From Darksidea phi (Eukaryota; Ascomycota; Dothideomycetes; Pleosporales; Lentitheciaceae), in assembly GCA_030770425.1 (NCBI GenBank), contig JASJFT010000174.1, positions 1 to 64,000 on the forward strand: a stretch of 64,000 bases of DNA, in the 5' to 3' direction. The translations under genes and the position numbers were made by a program. The notes under the pieces are model-generated. The model saw only the letters and a list, made by a program, of their open reading frames with translations. It ran no database searches and had not been told where the DNA came from. Each line of letters starts with the position of its first letter. Within the stretch, counting starts at the first letter, position 1. This document shows positions 12,047 through 24,032 of this stretch, in pieces.

Positions 12047-12906
12047 CTAGCCTGTGAAAGATTTGTCTTCCGCTTTGATGAATTGGCCCCGGCAGCGGGG
12101 ACAAAATGTCGGTGTAGAATAGAGTGATAATGGAGCAGACATGACGATTCGGGTTCCCGGGTATGTATACTGCACGCCGCCAACTAGGTGGTTCGGAGAG
12201 GATCTACGGCCATTGGTGGCGTCGAGAAAGGCGACCCAGCCATGATCGAAGAGCGTTCTTTCGCTCCAGTGGTTGAAGAGCCCATTTATGTATGGTAGGA
12301 AGATCTGGAGTGGAGATCAGCTGTGTGCATTTCAATGGCCGTTATAGTGTTTGTAAGGACTGCACTCTTACCTCCCACGTGTTGAAGTATTGGTAGGGCA
12401 AATGGTGGACTCGGCCATGGAAATCTTCAAGATGGATCTCGTCCTGGATCAGTAGACGAGCTCTTCTGGGGATCATTGCGAAGAGGGTTTGAAGATGTAG
12501 TATTAGGCGTGGCGACATGGAACTAGAGATGAATCAGTATGAGCACTGCGTGAATTCCCCCACTTGCTTGCTTACCGAAGATATCTTGTAATTGTAGCCA
12601 CCGTGACAAGTAAAAACAGAAGTCTGAAACATACACATTAGTTTCGCGACTTTGAACTGAAAAATCTTTTAAACTTGCTTACAGGCTACAAAGTTGGTGT
12701 CCGGCTTGCTTCCACTCTGTGAGCGTTCGGCTTTCGTCTGGGGCAGTACGCGTCAATGTTGTACGCGGTTGTAGTGGCTGAAAGGGATTCTGTTCGCTGC
12801 TGCAACCCCTAGATGATACAAGCTGACCTGGAAGGCTTCCGCGGGCATCGGAAGTTACCTTCAGCGTCGCTCCTGTAAGATCTCTTATGGCGTCCGTGAG
12901 GGTCAA
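12047..12906 (-). CDS. Fungal ubiquitin-like (ULD) domain protein, 5' end unresolved
   Basis: Splicing short minus-strand pieces gives one continuous frame. The first visible exon ends at 12683, followed by 12623-12576, 12522-12372 and 12304-12047, with introns of about 59, 53 and 67 nt. After a Ser/Thr-rich part comes a hydrophobic stretch (LLLFLLVTVATITRYL), then IQDEIHLEDFHGRVHHLPYQ, YFNTWE, a region ending YPGTRIVMSAPL, and a terminal Cys pair CPRCRGQF. This order (DALGR-like opening, aromatic YFxxWE, PGTxxxMS, then a CPxC zinc-ribbon stub) is that of the C-terminal ubiquitin-like domain common in Pezizomycotina proteins of unknown role. The part upstream of 12906, to perhaps 13,700, probably holds more exons I could not connect, so the start is open. 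Confidence 0.6.
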
Positions 12907-13904
12907 ATTGAATATTGCCTGCTATCGAGCTTGACTTCGAAGCGTAGCTTGAAGGCGACTTAGGCGACTTGCCGCAAGACTGTACTGCTTCCCAAATCAT
13001 CCTAGCTACCGATTCGCTAGGCAGCCGTATTACACTCGCAGTACTTCGCTGCCCATCAGTAGATGAATCGGCTCCAGCTTCATCGCGATATCCACCTGGA
13101 GCTTTACGACTTCCTTAGGGACCCGCAAAGTAGATTCCGCCTTTCGGTATCTGGACTTGACGTTGTTGCTTGATGTCCGGCCCAAGGACGGTCCATACTT
13201 GGATAATTTGTCTATAAACTCGGAGTTAGGATCCAGGACAGCCCTTGTGAGTGACCGAATCGCGTTCGAGAAAGACGCGTCTGTGCAGTCCAGATGGAGA
13301 TTTATTCGAAGGCAGCCCCCCTTGTATCCCGTAGGTCTTTATAAACTGCGGTGAATAACTCGACCGTTTTCGCGATGTCACCAGCCCTCCAGCCAAAGGC
13401 GACAGGCATGGCTGGATGAAGACTTTATAGAGTGTAAATCCGACGAAAAGGATTGTTTCATAATGGATGAGACGGAGCATAGCCACTGAATCGACCGTCC
13501 ATTGACCGGTTCAAGACGAGCGAGCAGCTAGCGACTGAACATGACCGAAAGATGCCGGCTGCCTTTCTGCAGAAAGAAATTGGAGATTCTTTTACATTCG
13601 ACATAGAGAGGTAGTTCCAACGAAGGTTCTTCCGAGATCCAACGTCCCTCAGCGACGTGCAAGAGATGAGGTACACTGTTCCGCCTTGTCCCAAAGTGAA
13701 CTAGCTTAATCTGCATCGATAAGCTCAATCCTTCCGTCGTCATATTGGAGAGGACTTTCCACCACAACCCTTTTTCACCTTCATTCAACCATGCCTTGAC
13801 ACGGTTGATACGAAATATCCATTCCAGTGACATGGAGGTAAACGGGAGCCCTGAGCGGCGGCGGCGGAACAGCTTGTATCGGCGGAATTCGAACATGAGC
13901 GAGT
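12907..13904. other. Unresolved region; likely 5' part of the ULD gene and promoter of the P5B ATPase
   Basis: Minus-strand frames of 60-120 codons (13000-12809, 13694-13458, 13896-13528) have no clear motif. One of them, beginning MIWEAVQSC, is Ser-rich and could be an upstream exon of the ULD gene. The plus strand has an in-frame TGA at 13896, just before the ATPase start. Confidence 0.4.
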
Positions 13905-16900
13905 ATGCGTCGACGAGAACTTCGTGCGCGCGCCGACGCTGACATTCGTGGTAGTGTGAGCTTCATGCCTAATGTCGAGATGGCGCAGGACGAGGTATTC
14001 GAGCTCCGCCCCGTCAATGCTTCCCGTACACCTAGAGAGCAACTAACGGCCGAAATCAAGGTGTTTTCGGGTCCCATGTCGGAGAGCGTGCCGACGAGCA
14101 TCTCCTCCTTTGCCCACCGCCGCCGCTCCCGAGCCGATTCCACTGCGAGTTTCACCTACTACGAAGAGGACCGCGATTCGGAGGACGGCATAGAAGAGGA
14201 TGCTATCGCGTCCGAGTACGGAGATATTGAATACGATGGCTTCGAGGATGACGAGGCATATGATCTCGAGGCTGGCGTTTTGCCCTCACCACTACCAACG
14301 CGGCGGAAATCATCAGTATACTCAAGTCGAAGATCTGTCGATGCACCTCTACTGCAACGGCGATCATCAATGTCTAGCGCAGGCTCGAGGGATTGGTTGA
14401 GGGGGCGCAGGACTAGTCAGAAGATATACATCTTGACAGAGGACCTGACTATTGTGGTGGCTGGCTTCAACACCTCGACAGTCGGCTTTGGGATATACCT
14501 GACTCTGTGTACTGTCACGGCTGGACTAGCCTGGCTCTTATTCCGATGGCTACCGAGATGGAGAGTGCGCCTAACGGGGCGGCCTGCGCCATTGAAGGAA
14601 TGCGACTGGGTAGTGATCGAGAACCAATGGGGAGAGTTTGCTGTTCAATACATTGATGCAAAAGGCTATGGACGCTCGCTATCGACTGTGTTTGGAGATC
14701 CAGAGAAGCGGCAACGAGCTGACTACGACGAAGATGCAGATCCTGTAATCAACCAACTACGCACCCTGGACTATCGCTACATTCGCTTCTGCTACCATCC
14801 CTTGAAAGACAAATTCGTTCTCGCAAATAGCTGGAAAGATCCAGCGTGGACCAATACCTCCGCTCTTCGTGAAGGCCTTGATGGCGACGAACGAGACTAT
14901 CGCGAACTCGTCTTCGGGAAGAATATGATCGATCTTGCAGAAAAGTCTGTTGGTCAACTGCTGGTGGATGAGGCCTTTCATCCGTTCTACGTCTTCCAAA
15001 TCGCCAGCCTGTTTCTCTGGTCCGTGGACGAATATTACTACTACGCTGCTTGTATTTTTGTCATTTCTGTAATCAGCATAACAACCACAGTAATTGAGAC
15101 GAAAGCTACCATGAAGCGCTTACGAGAGGTAGCGCGATTCGAATGCGATGTACGCGTCTTGCGGAACGGCTTCTGGAGGACCATCGAGTCTTGCGACCTA
15201 GTTCCAGGAGACGTCTACGAGGTTACCGATCCTTCTCTCACTCAACTACCTTGCGACAGTCTATTGCTCTCTGGCGACTGCATAGTCAACGAGAGCATGC
15301 TCACCGGAGAGTCGGTTCCTGTGTCGAAGCTCCCGATAACGGACGAATCACTAGATCTACTCGATCTTAGTGCGTCAACTATCCATCCAGAAATTGCAAG
15401 GCACATGCTTTTCAGCGGGACAAAGATAATACGAGCACGAAGACCTCATGACGATAGCGACGAAGAAGCGGCGGCACTGGCTATGGTTGTGCGGACAGGT
15501 TTCAACACGACCAAGGGGGCGCTAGTACGGTCGATGCTTTTTCCCAAACCCTCCGGCTTCAAGTTCTACCGCGACTCATTCCGATACATATCAGTCATGG
15601 CCGGCATCGCTATGATCGGTTTCATTGCGTCGTTCATCAACTTCATCAACTTTGGGCTCGCCTGGCATCTTATCGTCGTTCGTGCATTAGATTTGATCAC
15701 TATCATCGTCCCTCCCGCCCTCCCAGCCACACTCTCAATTGGCACCAACTTTGCTCTGTCGCGCCTCAAACAAAAGCAGATATACTGCATAAGTCCCCAG
15801 CGAGTGAACGTTGGGGGTAAGCTTGATGTGGTCTGCTTTGACAAGACTGGAACTCTCACGGAAGAGGGACTAGATGTTCTTGGAGTCCGGGTTGCCCAAC
15901 GGTCTGCAAACAGATTCAGTGAGATCCTGACTGACGCCTTGGACATCCTTCCCAGTTCACGATACGACCGCGATCCGACTATCGATTTCTCCAAACACAA
16001 GGCTATCTTGTATACCATGGCTACTTGCCACTCCCTCCGGCTAATAGACGATGAGCTAGTGGGTGACCCACTTGACGTCAAGATGTTCAACTTCACCGGC
16101 TGGAGCTTCACAGAAGGAGAACAAGGGACTGGTGCAGACGAGGATGGGCAGGATAAGCTCCGTCCTTCTATAGCCCGGCCTCCTCCTGGGCGCGAATTTG
16201 ATATTGACGATCTAGAGGATGATGAAAACAGAAAGCCCATAGAACTGGGGGTATTGAAGTCGTTCGAATTTGTCTCGCAGCTAAGGAGAGCAAGCGTCAT
16301 CGTAAGGAAGTACGATTCCAAGCATGGCCAAGTTTTCGTAAAGGGCGCGCCGGAGTGCATGAAGGACATCTGCCGTGCCGACAGCTTTCCTACCGACTAC
16401 GAGGAACTCTTGTCGTATTACACCCATAGTGGGTACCGTGTCATTGCGTGCGCAACAAAAACTCTCAAAGTCAACTGGCTTAAAATACAGAAGATGAAGC
16501 GCGAGGAGGCCGAAAGCGATCTAGACTTTGTAGGCTTCATCATCTTCGAGAACAAGCTCAAGCCAAGCACAACAGGCATCATCGAAGAGCTAGAAAGGGC
16601 GAATATCCGAACTGTCATGTGCACTGGCGACAACATCCTCACCGCTATCAGCGTGGCTCGAGAATGCGGTTTAATCAATAGGACGGCCCACTGCTTTGTC
16701 CCGCATTTCATCGAGGGCGACTCACGGACTGCTCTTGCCGAACTTAGCTGGGAGAGCGTTGATGACCCTATCTTCAAGCTTGACGGGAACACACTCAAGC
16801 CTCTTCCACCACCGGCTGAAGTGGATGTCTCCCTACCGTACGACATCTCCAACTTGAGGAATTACTCGCTAGCTGTCAGCGGGGACGTCTTCCGCTGGAT

Positions 16901-17924
16901 CATTGACTTCGCCTCAGAGAAGGTACTGCGTGAGATGCTTGTTTGCGGGCAAGTATTCGCGCGCATGTCACCCGATGAGAAGCACGAGCTTGTCGAGAAA
17001 CTTCAAAGCATCGACTACTGTGCAGGCTTCTGTGGTGACGGCGCCAACGACTGCGGTGCTCTCAAAGCTGCCGATGTGGGCATCTCATTATCAGAAGCAG
17101 AAGCCTCGGTTGCCGCACCCTTCACTAGCCGCGTGTTCGACATCTCTTGCGTCCCACAAGTTATCAAAGAAGGTCGGGCCGCGCTCGTTACGAGCTTTAG
17201 CTGCTTCAAGTACATGAGCTTGTATTCCGCCATTCAGTTCACATCCGTCAGTTTCCTTTACGCTTCGGCCTCCAATCTCGGCGATTTCCAGTTCCTCTTC
17301 ATCGATCTTCTGCTCATCCTTCCTATTGCCATCTTCATGGGCTGGTCCGGCGCCTACCCGCAGCTCTCCCGCAAACGACCAACGGCAAGCCTTGTCTCTC
17401 GAAAGGTTCTTACACCGCTCTTGGGCCAGATAGTGCTGTGCATCCTCACTCAAGCCATCGCCTTCCAATACGTTCGAAAACAACCCTGGTACCAACCTCC
17501 CGTCGTCGACAAAAATCACTCTAACGCCTTAAATTCGCAAAATACAGCACTCTTCCTTGTCTCGTGCTTCCAATACATCCTCTCCGCCGTAGTGCTCTCC
17601 GTCGGCCGACCTTTCCGCCAACCCATATCGCAGAATCTGCCCTTTGTTATCACGATACTTATCACGCTCGTCATTGCGTGCTACATGCTTTTTGATCCGG
17701 CGAAATGGTTGACGGACTTAATGCAATTAACTTATATGGATGCGAAGTTCAAAATTTTCCTACTGGTGTTAGGGTTGGGCAATTTTGGCATCGCTTATCT
17801 AGGTGAGAAGGCTATGTTCCCGGTGTTGGCGAAGTGGATTGGGATCTTGAAGGTGAAAATTAACCCCAGGTTTAAGAAGAAGAGAAAGGAGTATAAGGTT
17901 ATACAAGAGAGTATGAAGATGTAG
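13905..17924 (+). CDS. YPK9: P5B-type cation-transporting ATPase (YPK9/ATP13A2-like)
   Basis: A single uninterrupted frame encodes 1339 aa. A disordered, acidic N-terminal region (about 1-165) precedes the P5-specific hydrophobic segment near 185-210. The P-type ATPase motifs are present: LTGES near 466-470, the P5B signature PPALP in transmembrane helix 4, phosphorylation motif DKTGTLT with Asp646, a KGAPE nucleotide-binding stretch, and GDGAND near 1044-1049, followed by the C-terminal membrane helices. PPALP separates this group from the ER-resident P5A (SPF1) enzymes. Relatives sit in the vacuole/lysosome membrane; ATP13A2 exports polyamines, and the yeast enzyme guards against metal stress. 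The first ATG after an in-frame stop is used; an extra 5' exon is possible. Confidence 0.93.
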   Translation: MRRRELRARADADIRGSVSFMPNVEMAQDEVFELRPVNASRTPREQLTAEIKVFSGPMSESVPTSISSFAHRRRSRADSTASFTYYEEDRDSEDGIEEDAIASEYGDIEYDGFEDDEAYDLEAGVLPSPLPTRRKSSVYSSRRSVDAPLLQRRSSMSSAGSRDWLRGRRTSQKIYILTEDLTIVVAGFNTSTVGFGIYLTLCTVTAGLAWLLFRWLPRWRVRLTGRPAPLKECDWVVIENQWGEFAVQYIDAKGYGRSLSTVFGDPEKRQRADYDEDADPVINQLRTLDYRYIRFCYHPLKDKFVLANSWKDPAWTNTSALREGLDGDERDYRELVFGKNMIDLAEKSVGQLLVDEAFHPFYVFQIASLFLWSVDEYYYYAACIFVISVISITTTVIETKATMKRLREVARFECDVRVLRNGFWRTIESCDLVPGDVYEVTDPSLTQLPCDSLLLSGDCIVNESMLTGESVPVSKLPITDESLDLLDLSASTIHPEIARHMLFSGTKIIRARRPHDDSDEEAAALAMVVRTGFNTTKGALVRSMLFPKPSGFKFYRDSFRYISVMAGIAMIGFIASFINFINFGLAWHLIVVRALDLITIIVPPALPATLSIGTNFALSRLKQKQIYCISPQRVNVGGKLDVVCFDKTGTLTEEGLDVLGVRVAQRSANRFSEILTDALDILPSSRYDRDPTIDFSKHKAILYTMATCHSLRLIDDELVGDPLDVKMFNFTGWSFTEGEQGTGADEDGQDKLRPSIARPPPGREFDIDDLEDDENRKPIELGVLKSFEFVSQLRRASVIVRKYDSKHGQVFVKGAPECMKDICRADSFPTDYEELLSYYTHSGYRVIACATKTLKVNWLKIQKMKREEAESDLDFVGFIIFENKLKPSTTGIIEELERANIRTVMCTGDNILTAISVARECGLINRTAHCFVPHFIEGDSRTALAELSWESVDDPIFKLDGNTLKPLPPPAEVDVSLPYDISNLRNYSLAVSGDVFRWIIDFASEKVLREMLVCGQVFARMSPDEKHELVEKLQSIDYCAGFCGDGANDCGALKAADVGISLSEAEASVAAPFTSRVFDISCVPQVIKEGRAALVTSFSCFKYMSLYSAIQFTSVSFLYASASNLGDFQFLFIDLLLILPIAIFMGWSGAYPQLSRKRPTASLVSRKVLTPLLGQIVLCILTQAIAFQYVRKQPWYQPPVVDKNHSNALNSQNTALFLVSCFQYILSAVVLSVGRPFRQPISQNLPFVITILITLVIACYMLFDPAKWLTDLMQLTYMDAKFKIFLLVLGLGNFGIAYLGEKAMFPVLAKWIGILKVKINPRFKKKRKEYKVIQESMKM

Positions 17925-19301
17925 AGAGGCGAATGATAGGTTTTGGATTGCACCGGTGAATAGCACGGTTGACGGAAAACGTCTTGTTGGTTTAAATGAG
18001 ATGTTCTATTTATGCTTACAAATACCCGTATTTACCGTGCACAACTGTGCAAAATGTACAGAGAAGAGTCCTTCTAGGTCCATAGTGTCGCACTTCCACT
18101 TTAATCACCACCCGAACGCTCCATCTATGACCCAAACGAGACAAATTTAGTTTACCATCTTTCTCCGCCAACGTTGATCATAGATTGGAAATCGACACCG
18201 TCAAACTTGAAAGACACCGTCTGATATTTGACTACTGCCGGTTATACCACTGCAATTGCGTAAGATGGCGACGTCGGTGGGCTGGAGTGGGACGCGAAGG
18301 TCCCCGCGATACAAGAAGCAAGAAGGCAAAACAGAAGAGGAAGTACCCTAGTTAAGGATAAAGGAGATAGTGCTTCTATCGAGGTATGTTGTTGTCTTTG
18401 TCTCTTTGACTTAGTTACTGATGACAGTTCTTAGGAAAGACGTACTAGAGAAGTACGCTCGTGAAAGCTGCGTGGCGAGATCTCGATGGAAATTCTAATA
18501 CATAGCTTGTATGGAGAATTGTTCGAAAAAGTCGATGCGAGAAGGTGTGTACATGAAGAGATATATACTTTAGAAGCTATATAAGAAATGGATGATTAGA
18601 AAATGAAATGGATACACAATCAAGTATAATTAGAGTACTAAACCCTGTCAGGAATAATTTAGCTATTCTCTTTTCCCTCGCTACCCTTGTTAGCACCATC
18701 ACAGTCGACCAAGCTGTCAGGATCTAGTACAGCGAATATCAACCGGCCATCTCCAAAGCGGCAAACCCTTCCACAACAATGAGTGAAATGCGCCCTTGTT
18801 CCGTACACCATCCTTCACGTTACCTATGCTGGTGGCTGTCAGGTCCGGGTACTGCTTCATGTTTCCTGGAAAATAGTTCACAAGCGAGCAACACCCAAAC
18901 ACCTGTTCAGTCAGCACGATTGCATGGCAAAATTGGCAAGTATGTAGAGCTAAGATCCCGGCTTCCACCAGAATAAGTTCTACTCAATTCGTGTCCGTAC
19001 CTAGGCTAAATGCATCGTTGCTCGATCCGGTCGTTCGTTCAGTCATCCACTCATAAGGAATGAGCTCTTCTTGTTCAAATGTGTTAGTGGAGTATAGAAC
19101 GCTCGATAAAGCCCCACATGCTGTATGTATAATAGGAGAAACCCATCCAAACGCCATTCACGGAGCGAAAGCGCCGCGACCCACCCGCCGTACAAATAAA
19201 CAAGAAGTAGATAAAATGGTCCTGGAAAGATACCACACACTACGGCCATGAAGCGCTCGATATTTCACGGGCTAATTATCGAGAAAAGAATTAGTACACG
19301 T
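17925..19301. other. Intergenic between convergent genes, no gene seen
   Basis: About 1.4 kb contain only short frames (93 codons or fewer) without motifs. The part around 18,500-18,680 is AT-rich. The 3' ends of the P5B ATPase (plus) and the DnaJ gene (minus) meet here. Confidence 0.6.
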
Positions 19302-20626
19302 CTACAGAATCTGCTTGAGCTTCTCCTTTTGATCCAAAGTCAGGGACGTCGGGAACTTGATGCGCACGCCGATTACGAAATCGCCCCGCTCGGTCGGCTT
19401 CTTGCTCTTCGGCATTCCAAGGTTGGGAAAGCGTTCTGTGAAGTTCGGTCCTGTGGGGCCGCCGCTGCGGACATTCAAAGATTTGTTGTCGATTGTTGTG
19501 ACGGTTCGGGACCAGCCTGTTAGAGCTTCTTTGAGGTCGAGGTCAATGATATGCTTGATGTCGTCGCCTTCTCGGGTGAACATAGCGTGGGGTTTCTATA
19601 TCGAGTTAGCGTCGATTGTCTCTGATAGGGCAAATAATGATGATGCACTCACCTCTGATATGATGAAGTGTAGATCTTGCGTCCCACCTTCCACCTGGTC
19701 ACCGACATCTGAAAACTTGATCTTGCTGCCCGCCTTCAGGCCCTTCTTGATAGGCACCTCAAGAATCCGGTCTTGCGTGCTTTGTTTGCCAGTCGCCGGA
19801 TCGTAGGTCTTGCGCTTGATTTTCATCTTCTTGGTGGTGCCGCTGAACAGCTCTTCGAGCGATACGGGAAGCGGTTTCTCGACAACAGTGACTTCGGGCG
19901 CCGGAGCTCTTCTCGCGCCGTTGAACCCTCCGCTAGCTCCTCTTTTCTTTGAGCTCCCTCCCATCCCACCTGGCATACCTCCCATGCCAAAGCCTCCAAA
20001 CATGTCCTCATCCTCGCCCATGCCTCCATGGCCGCGAAGGAACTCGGAGAAGATGCTTTCTGGGTTCGAGAAATGGAAGCCGCCATTGCCACCGCCTCCT
20101 CCGGTCGAGAAGTGGAATGTCCGCGCACCACCGCCCCCACCAGGCATGCCGCCAGCACCTGCAAAAGGGAAACCACCACCTGCCTCGAAGGGATTGCCGC
20201 CTGGTCCGGCACCGCCTTCGGGTGGGGGTGCCCCGCCCCGCAACAGGAACTCAAGGCCGTATTGATCGTATGTATTGCGCTTCTCAGGGTCGGATAGGAT
20301 CTCGTAGGCTTGTGAGCATTCTAGGAAAATATTAGCAAACTTATGCACTGGGTGCAGCGAGAGTAACTGGTGTCTTACCTTTGAACTTCTCAGCAGCAGT
20401 ATGATTGTCTTTGTTCTTGTCGGGGTGCCATTTCAGTGCTGCTTTGCGATATGCCTTCTTGATCTCATCTTGCGTAGCGTTTGGTGATACGCCTAATGAT
20501 ACAGGTTAGCACCTATGTACAGCGAGCTTTGTGGAGCATGCCGTGTGAAGGCTGGGCCAGAGGAGGGGTAGTGGGCGCGCGGCCGGACTTACCCAGTGAA
20601 TCGTAGAGCTTGGTCTCTTTGACCAT
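19302..20626 (-). CDS. SIS1: Class B DnaJ/Hsp40 co-chaperone, SIS1-type
   Basis: Four exons (20626-20593, 20492-20379, 20320-19653, 19595-19302) give 369 aa. The J domain opens [18 protein letters not shown] and carries the HPD tripeptide (His34) that stimulates Hsp70 ATPase; both early introns cut the J domain. A long Gly/Phe- and Gly/Met-rich linker (about 75-190) follows, then the two beta-barrel substrate-binding domains, including [17 protein letters not shown] and, after the last intron, [13 protein letters not shown] with a dimerisation tail. There are no Cys-rich zinc modules, so this is class B, like yeast Sis1 (352 aa). Sis1 is essential and works with cytosolic/nuclear Hsp70. No anomalies are seen. 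Confidence 0.93.
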
Positions 20627-21185
20627 TGTGATGAATTGTTGATGGTGATAGAGTGTCTTGTATTCGCTTCAAAAGAAAAGTCTGGATTGCTTTGCGTGGT
20701 GCATGAAAGCAGTGTGGTTTTAATGGCCAAGGTTACAGCGGGCGGTCTGCCCACCGTTTACGCCCGGGCCACCCAAAAGCTTGCCAAAGACGTCAGAGCT
20801 AGCCGCACATGGAAGCTTCGAGAAAGTTCATCACTATTACGCACAACATGCAATTGATCTGCCCATGAACTACTTTGAACATTTTGAATATATTTCTTGC
20901 CTTCGATCGAGACATGCGCAGCTTTGAATTGGCGAATATTCTTGGATTTGGATCCAACAAGCTGTTGCAAGTGCTGTCAAACAGCCGGTCTCAGGCCACT
21001 ACAAAATCCCTCGTACTCCAAACTCCACGGTGCCTTGCCCATAAACGCCAGATCCGACACGCTGTCGTATGCTACATGAAAGGACAGTGAGAAAAGTCTT
21101 GCTGTCCGCAAGCTGTACGCTACTTTTTGTGACAACTCAGAAGCGCGTTTGCATATCAAACATCAACTTCATCTCTTTCAAACAT
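20627..21185. other. Intergenic, SIS1 upstream region and CBF5 3' flank
   Basis: No credible gene is seen. Frames of 60-80 codons shadow one another. The SIS1 promoter should lie in the part next to 20,626. Confidence 0.6.
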
Positions 21186-22873
21186 TCAATCGGAATCCGA
21201 GTCGTCCGCCTTGGCTTTGGACGCCTTCTTTGCAGCTTTCTCGGACTTCCGCCTTTCCTTCTCTTCCTTCTTCTTCCTTTTGCGCTCGGCCTTGTCTTCC
21301 TTTGTCTCATCCTCGTCCCGGCTCTTTCGCTTCTTACTTTTCACAGCCTCAACTTCAGCGGCAGCATCTGCCTGCTCTTCTGCAGATAACCCTGTTGGTG
21401 GGATCGCGGGAGCGGCAAGGACCTCGGCTGTGTTAGTGGTTTCAGCGACCGCCGAAGCGTCACCTTGTTGGTTTGCGTTGTAGTCCTTGTAGCCGGTAGT
21501 CCATTGAGAGGGTGTCTTCTCGTTGGTACGTCCATATTTCTGGAGTAGATTAGCACATGTTGAGAATGATGAGCAAGGGACCTGAACTCACGTCTAGAGT
21601 ACCGTTCTCCTTCATCTTCTTTTTCTCTGTAGCAACTGGACCCATGCCCCATCGTCGCGGGTACAGATCGCGCTCCATGATCACTCGCTTAATCCTGGCC
21701 ACGACTCCGTGATCGCAAGACGTCATTTCGACGGCTGACATTTGAGCGTAAGCGAGCGCAATAGCCTCTCCTTTTGTGGTCATGAGGACAACCTCTTCGT
21801 GAAGCTCGATGCCCTTCTCTGTGATACTTGTAAGTGAGAAGACCACATCATGGTCCGGATGCACATACCAAAGCGAAGCAGACCAGGGATCATGAGTTTA
21901 GCGCCATAGCAGATAGCGTTGACCGAGCTATCTTTGACGACGATGCGCTTGTAGCTTGTCAAGAGGCTCTCCAGAGGTGAAATGACATAGCGGAGGTATT
22001 CCTCATCCCGGTTGTTATCCTGCATCCACTGCGCATCCAAGACGTCGTGCAGCGTGACCATACCCTTTGTCTCGTCCATAGCACCACTCCTCACACGTCG
22101 AAGCTCCTGCATGTGGGCACCAACACCGAGTAACAGGCCAAGATGCACGCATAGCGTACGGATATATGTTCCAGCCTCGCAGCTGACCCAGAAGACACCA
22201 AGTTGTCTCTCATTGTCGAACTCATAGAGCTTGCTCTCGTGGATAGTTCGGATACGAAGTTGTCGCTTGACGGCAGAAATGAGCGGTGGTCGTTGGAAGA
22301 GTGCGCCGGTGAGAGTTTCGAGCGCGCGAGCAAATTGGGCCTCGCCACCAGGTAGCTTGTCGTGTAGACGGATAACACAGACGTACTCCTTTCCGGCACC
22401 CTGCTGGGACTTCACGAGACGGGTCGCGCGGTCAATGCAGACGATAAGGCAACCAGTGACCTTAGGGTCGAGCGTGCCGCTGTGGCCAGTTTTCTCCACT
22501 CTAAATGCATGTTAATAGAGGTCCCAACAGGATGCCATATCAAGGCCACTTAAGTACCTTAGGATGCGCTTGATCCAAGCTACGACTTCATGACTAGAGG
22601 GGTTGGATGGCTTATCGAGATTGATCACACCAGAGCTGATGTACGATTTGAGGTCGCGAGCATGCGGTGCGCATCCGTTGGGGATTGGAGTATAGTGGGA
22701 GGTGCGGACGAGCACTGCGAAAGCGTTAGTTGCAGCATTTGGAGCTCTGGAAGGAGCTGCATACAGTCGGTATAATTTTTGAGCAAGAGGGGCCAGGTGC
22801 TGGTATCAATAGCAGGCGCGGCAGCCTCTGGCTTGATCGTATACGCGTCAGGATTTGTCTGCACAAGCGCCAT
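21186..22873 (-). CDS. CBF5: H/ACA snoRNP pseudouridine synthase (dyskerin/Cbf5)
   Basis: Five exons (22873-22765, 22714-22558, 22500-21869, 21818-21592, 21539-21186) give 492 aa; yeast Cbf5 has 483. The N-terminal dyskerin segment reads [20 protein letters not shown], then [14 protein letters not shown]. The TruB motif [12 protein letters not shown] holds the catalytic Asp at about residue 100. The PUA domain follows ([17 protein letters not shown]), and the tail is Lys/Glu/Ser-rich with KKE repeats as in nucleolar Cbf5. The enzyme converts uridine to pseudouridine in rRNA and snRNA, guided by H/ACA RNAs with Nop10, Nhp2 and Gar1. The ATG at 22873 is chosen because an upstream in-frame extension has no family counterpart. 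The acceptor of intron 3 was picked (over one 8 nt earlier) to keep frame. Confidence 0.93.
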
Positions 22874-23956
22874 TGTGTGCGTTGGTATGATGTTGCCGGT
22901 AGATAATAAATAGCGAGTAGCTTTTCCTTTGGATTTTGCGCCGAGTTTTTCGAACTTTAGCGGCTGAACGTTTCTCCGCTGTGCCAAGACGCTAGGGCGC
23001 TCTAAAGCTTTGACAACTGTTCTACAGACACTAAATCGGTTCCGCGTATAATTACAGCAGCAATATCACCCTTCGGGCTACCTGTTCAAACTGACATTAT
23101 GGATGAAATAATGAGAACGTCTAGCAGCTGCTGTCGCTGTTGGAGGCTCCCAACTGCTTGTCAATGTTCGAAACATCACCTCGTCGATCTCTCACGATCG
23201 ACAGTGCTGTGTACAAACTCCTACTGTGTTTTGTGCGGACCTTACAAAAGAGACCCCCACTATGAAAATCCAAACCAATCCTAGCGGCTGCATTCGCAGT
23301 TAGCTAATGGCATTTGATGAGCTTCTACTGAACATCTGAACATTCACTTCTTGAAGCATTATACGATACTCACGGTCTGATCGAGACATGTTGGGAATAT
23401 TCGAGAGCTGATGAACTCACCATTATTACGCGTACAACGCAACGACTACACTTTGAACTCTTCGTATGGATTGCTCATTTCATTAGCCGTAGAACACTGG
23501 TATATATCGATTTACATCAATAGTCGTGAAGTGCACGCAGCTCTTTGAGTGGTCAGGATATGGACTGTGTAGTTGAGTGGATGCGACGTGGTCAAAATCA
23601 GAACAATGCGAATGCTAACTGCTTAGGGAACCGAGAAGAACATTTGGAGGAAGTACTCCTCTTCGCAGCTGTTGTGGCTGACGAGCGCATCTCCCCAGAT
23701 TTGATCCGGGCCCTTTCGTTTTCAAGGCGGACATTTTTCTCTTCGTCGCGATCGCTAATCCCATATTGTACTGATCACAAATGTATCCATTCGGTGAGTC
23801 ATTCCGCATTAGCGCAAGTGGAGGTAGGTGCTCCGGGGGGGGGGGGGGGGGGTTTAAATATTAAAAAAAATGTCGGAACAAAAAATTAACCCGAAAAGAA
23901 AAAGATTATTAGAATTACACAGCGAGGCGGGCGCGAATTGGCGGCTGNNNNNNNNN

Positions 23957-24032
<76 letters not shown>

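Noticed and set aside
15566..16369. 267-codon minus-strand frame
   Set aside because: Antisense shadow of the P5B ATPase; Ser/Arg-rich without any motif.
19810..20335. Pro-rich plus-strand frames of 128-151 codons
   Set aside because: They are the antisense of the Gly-rich linker of the SIS1-type DnaJ gene.
22625..22987. N-terminal extension of CBF5 starting at 22987
   Set aside because: The 38 extra residues have no counterpart in dyskerin proteins, and the ATG at 22873 gives the expected start; the region downstream of 22764 in this frame is intron.
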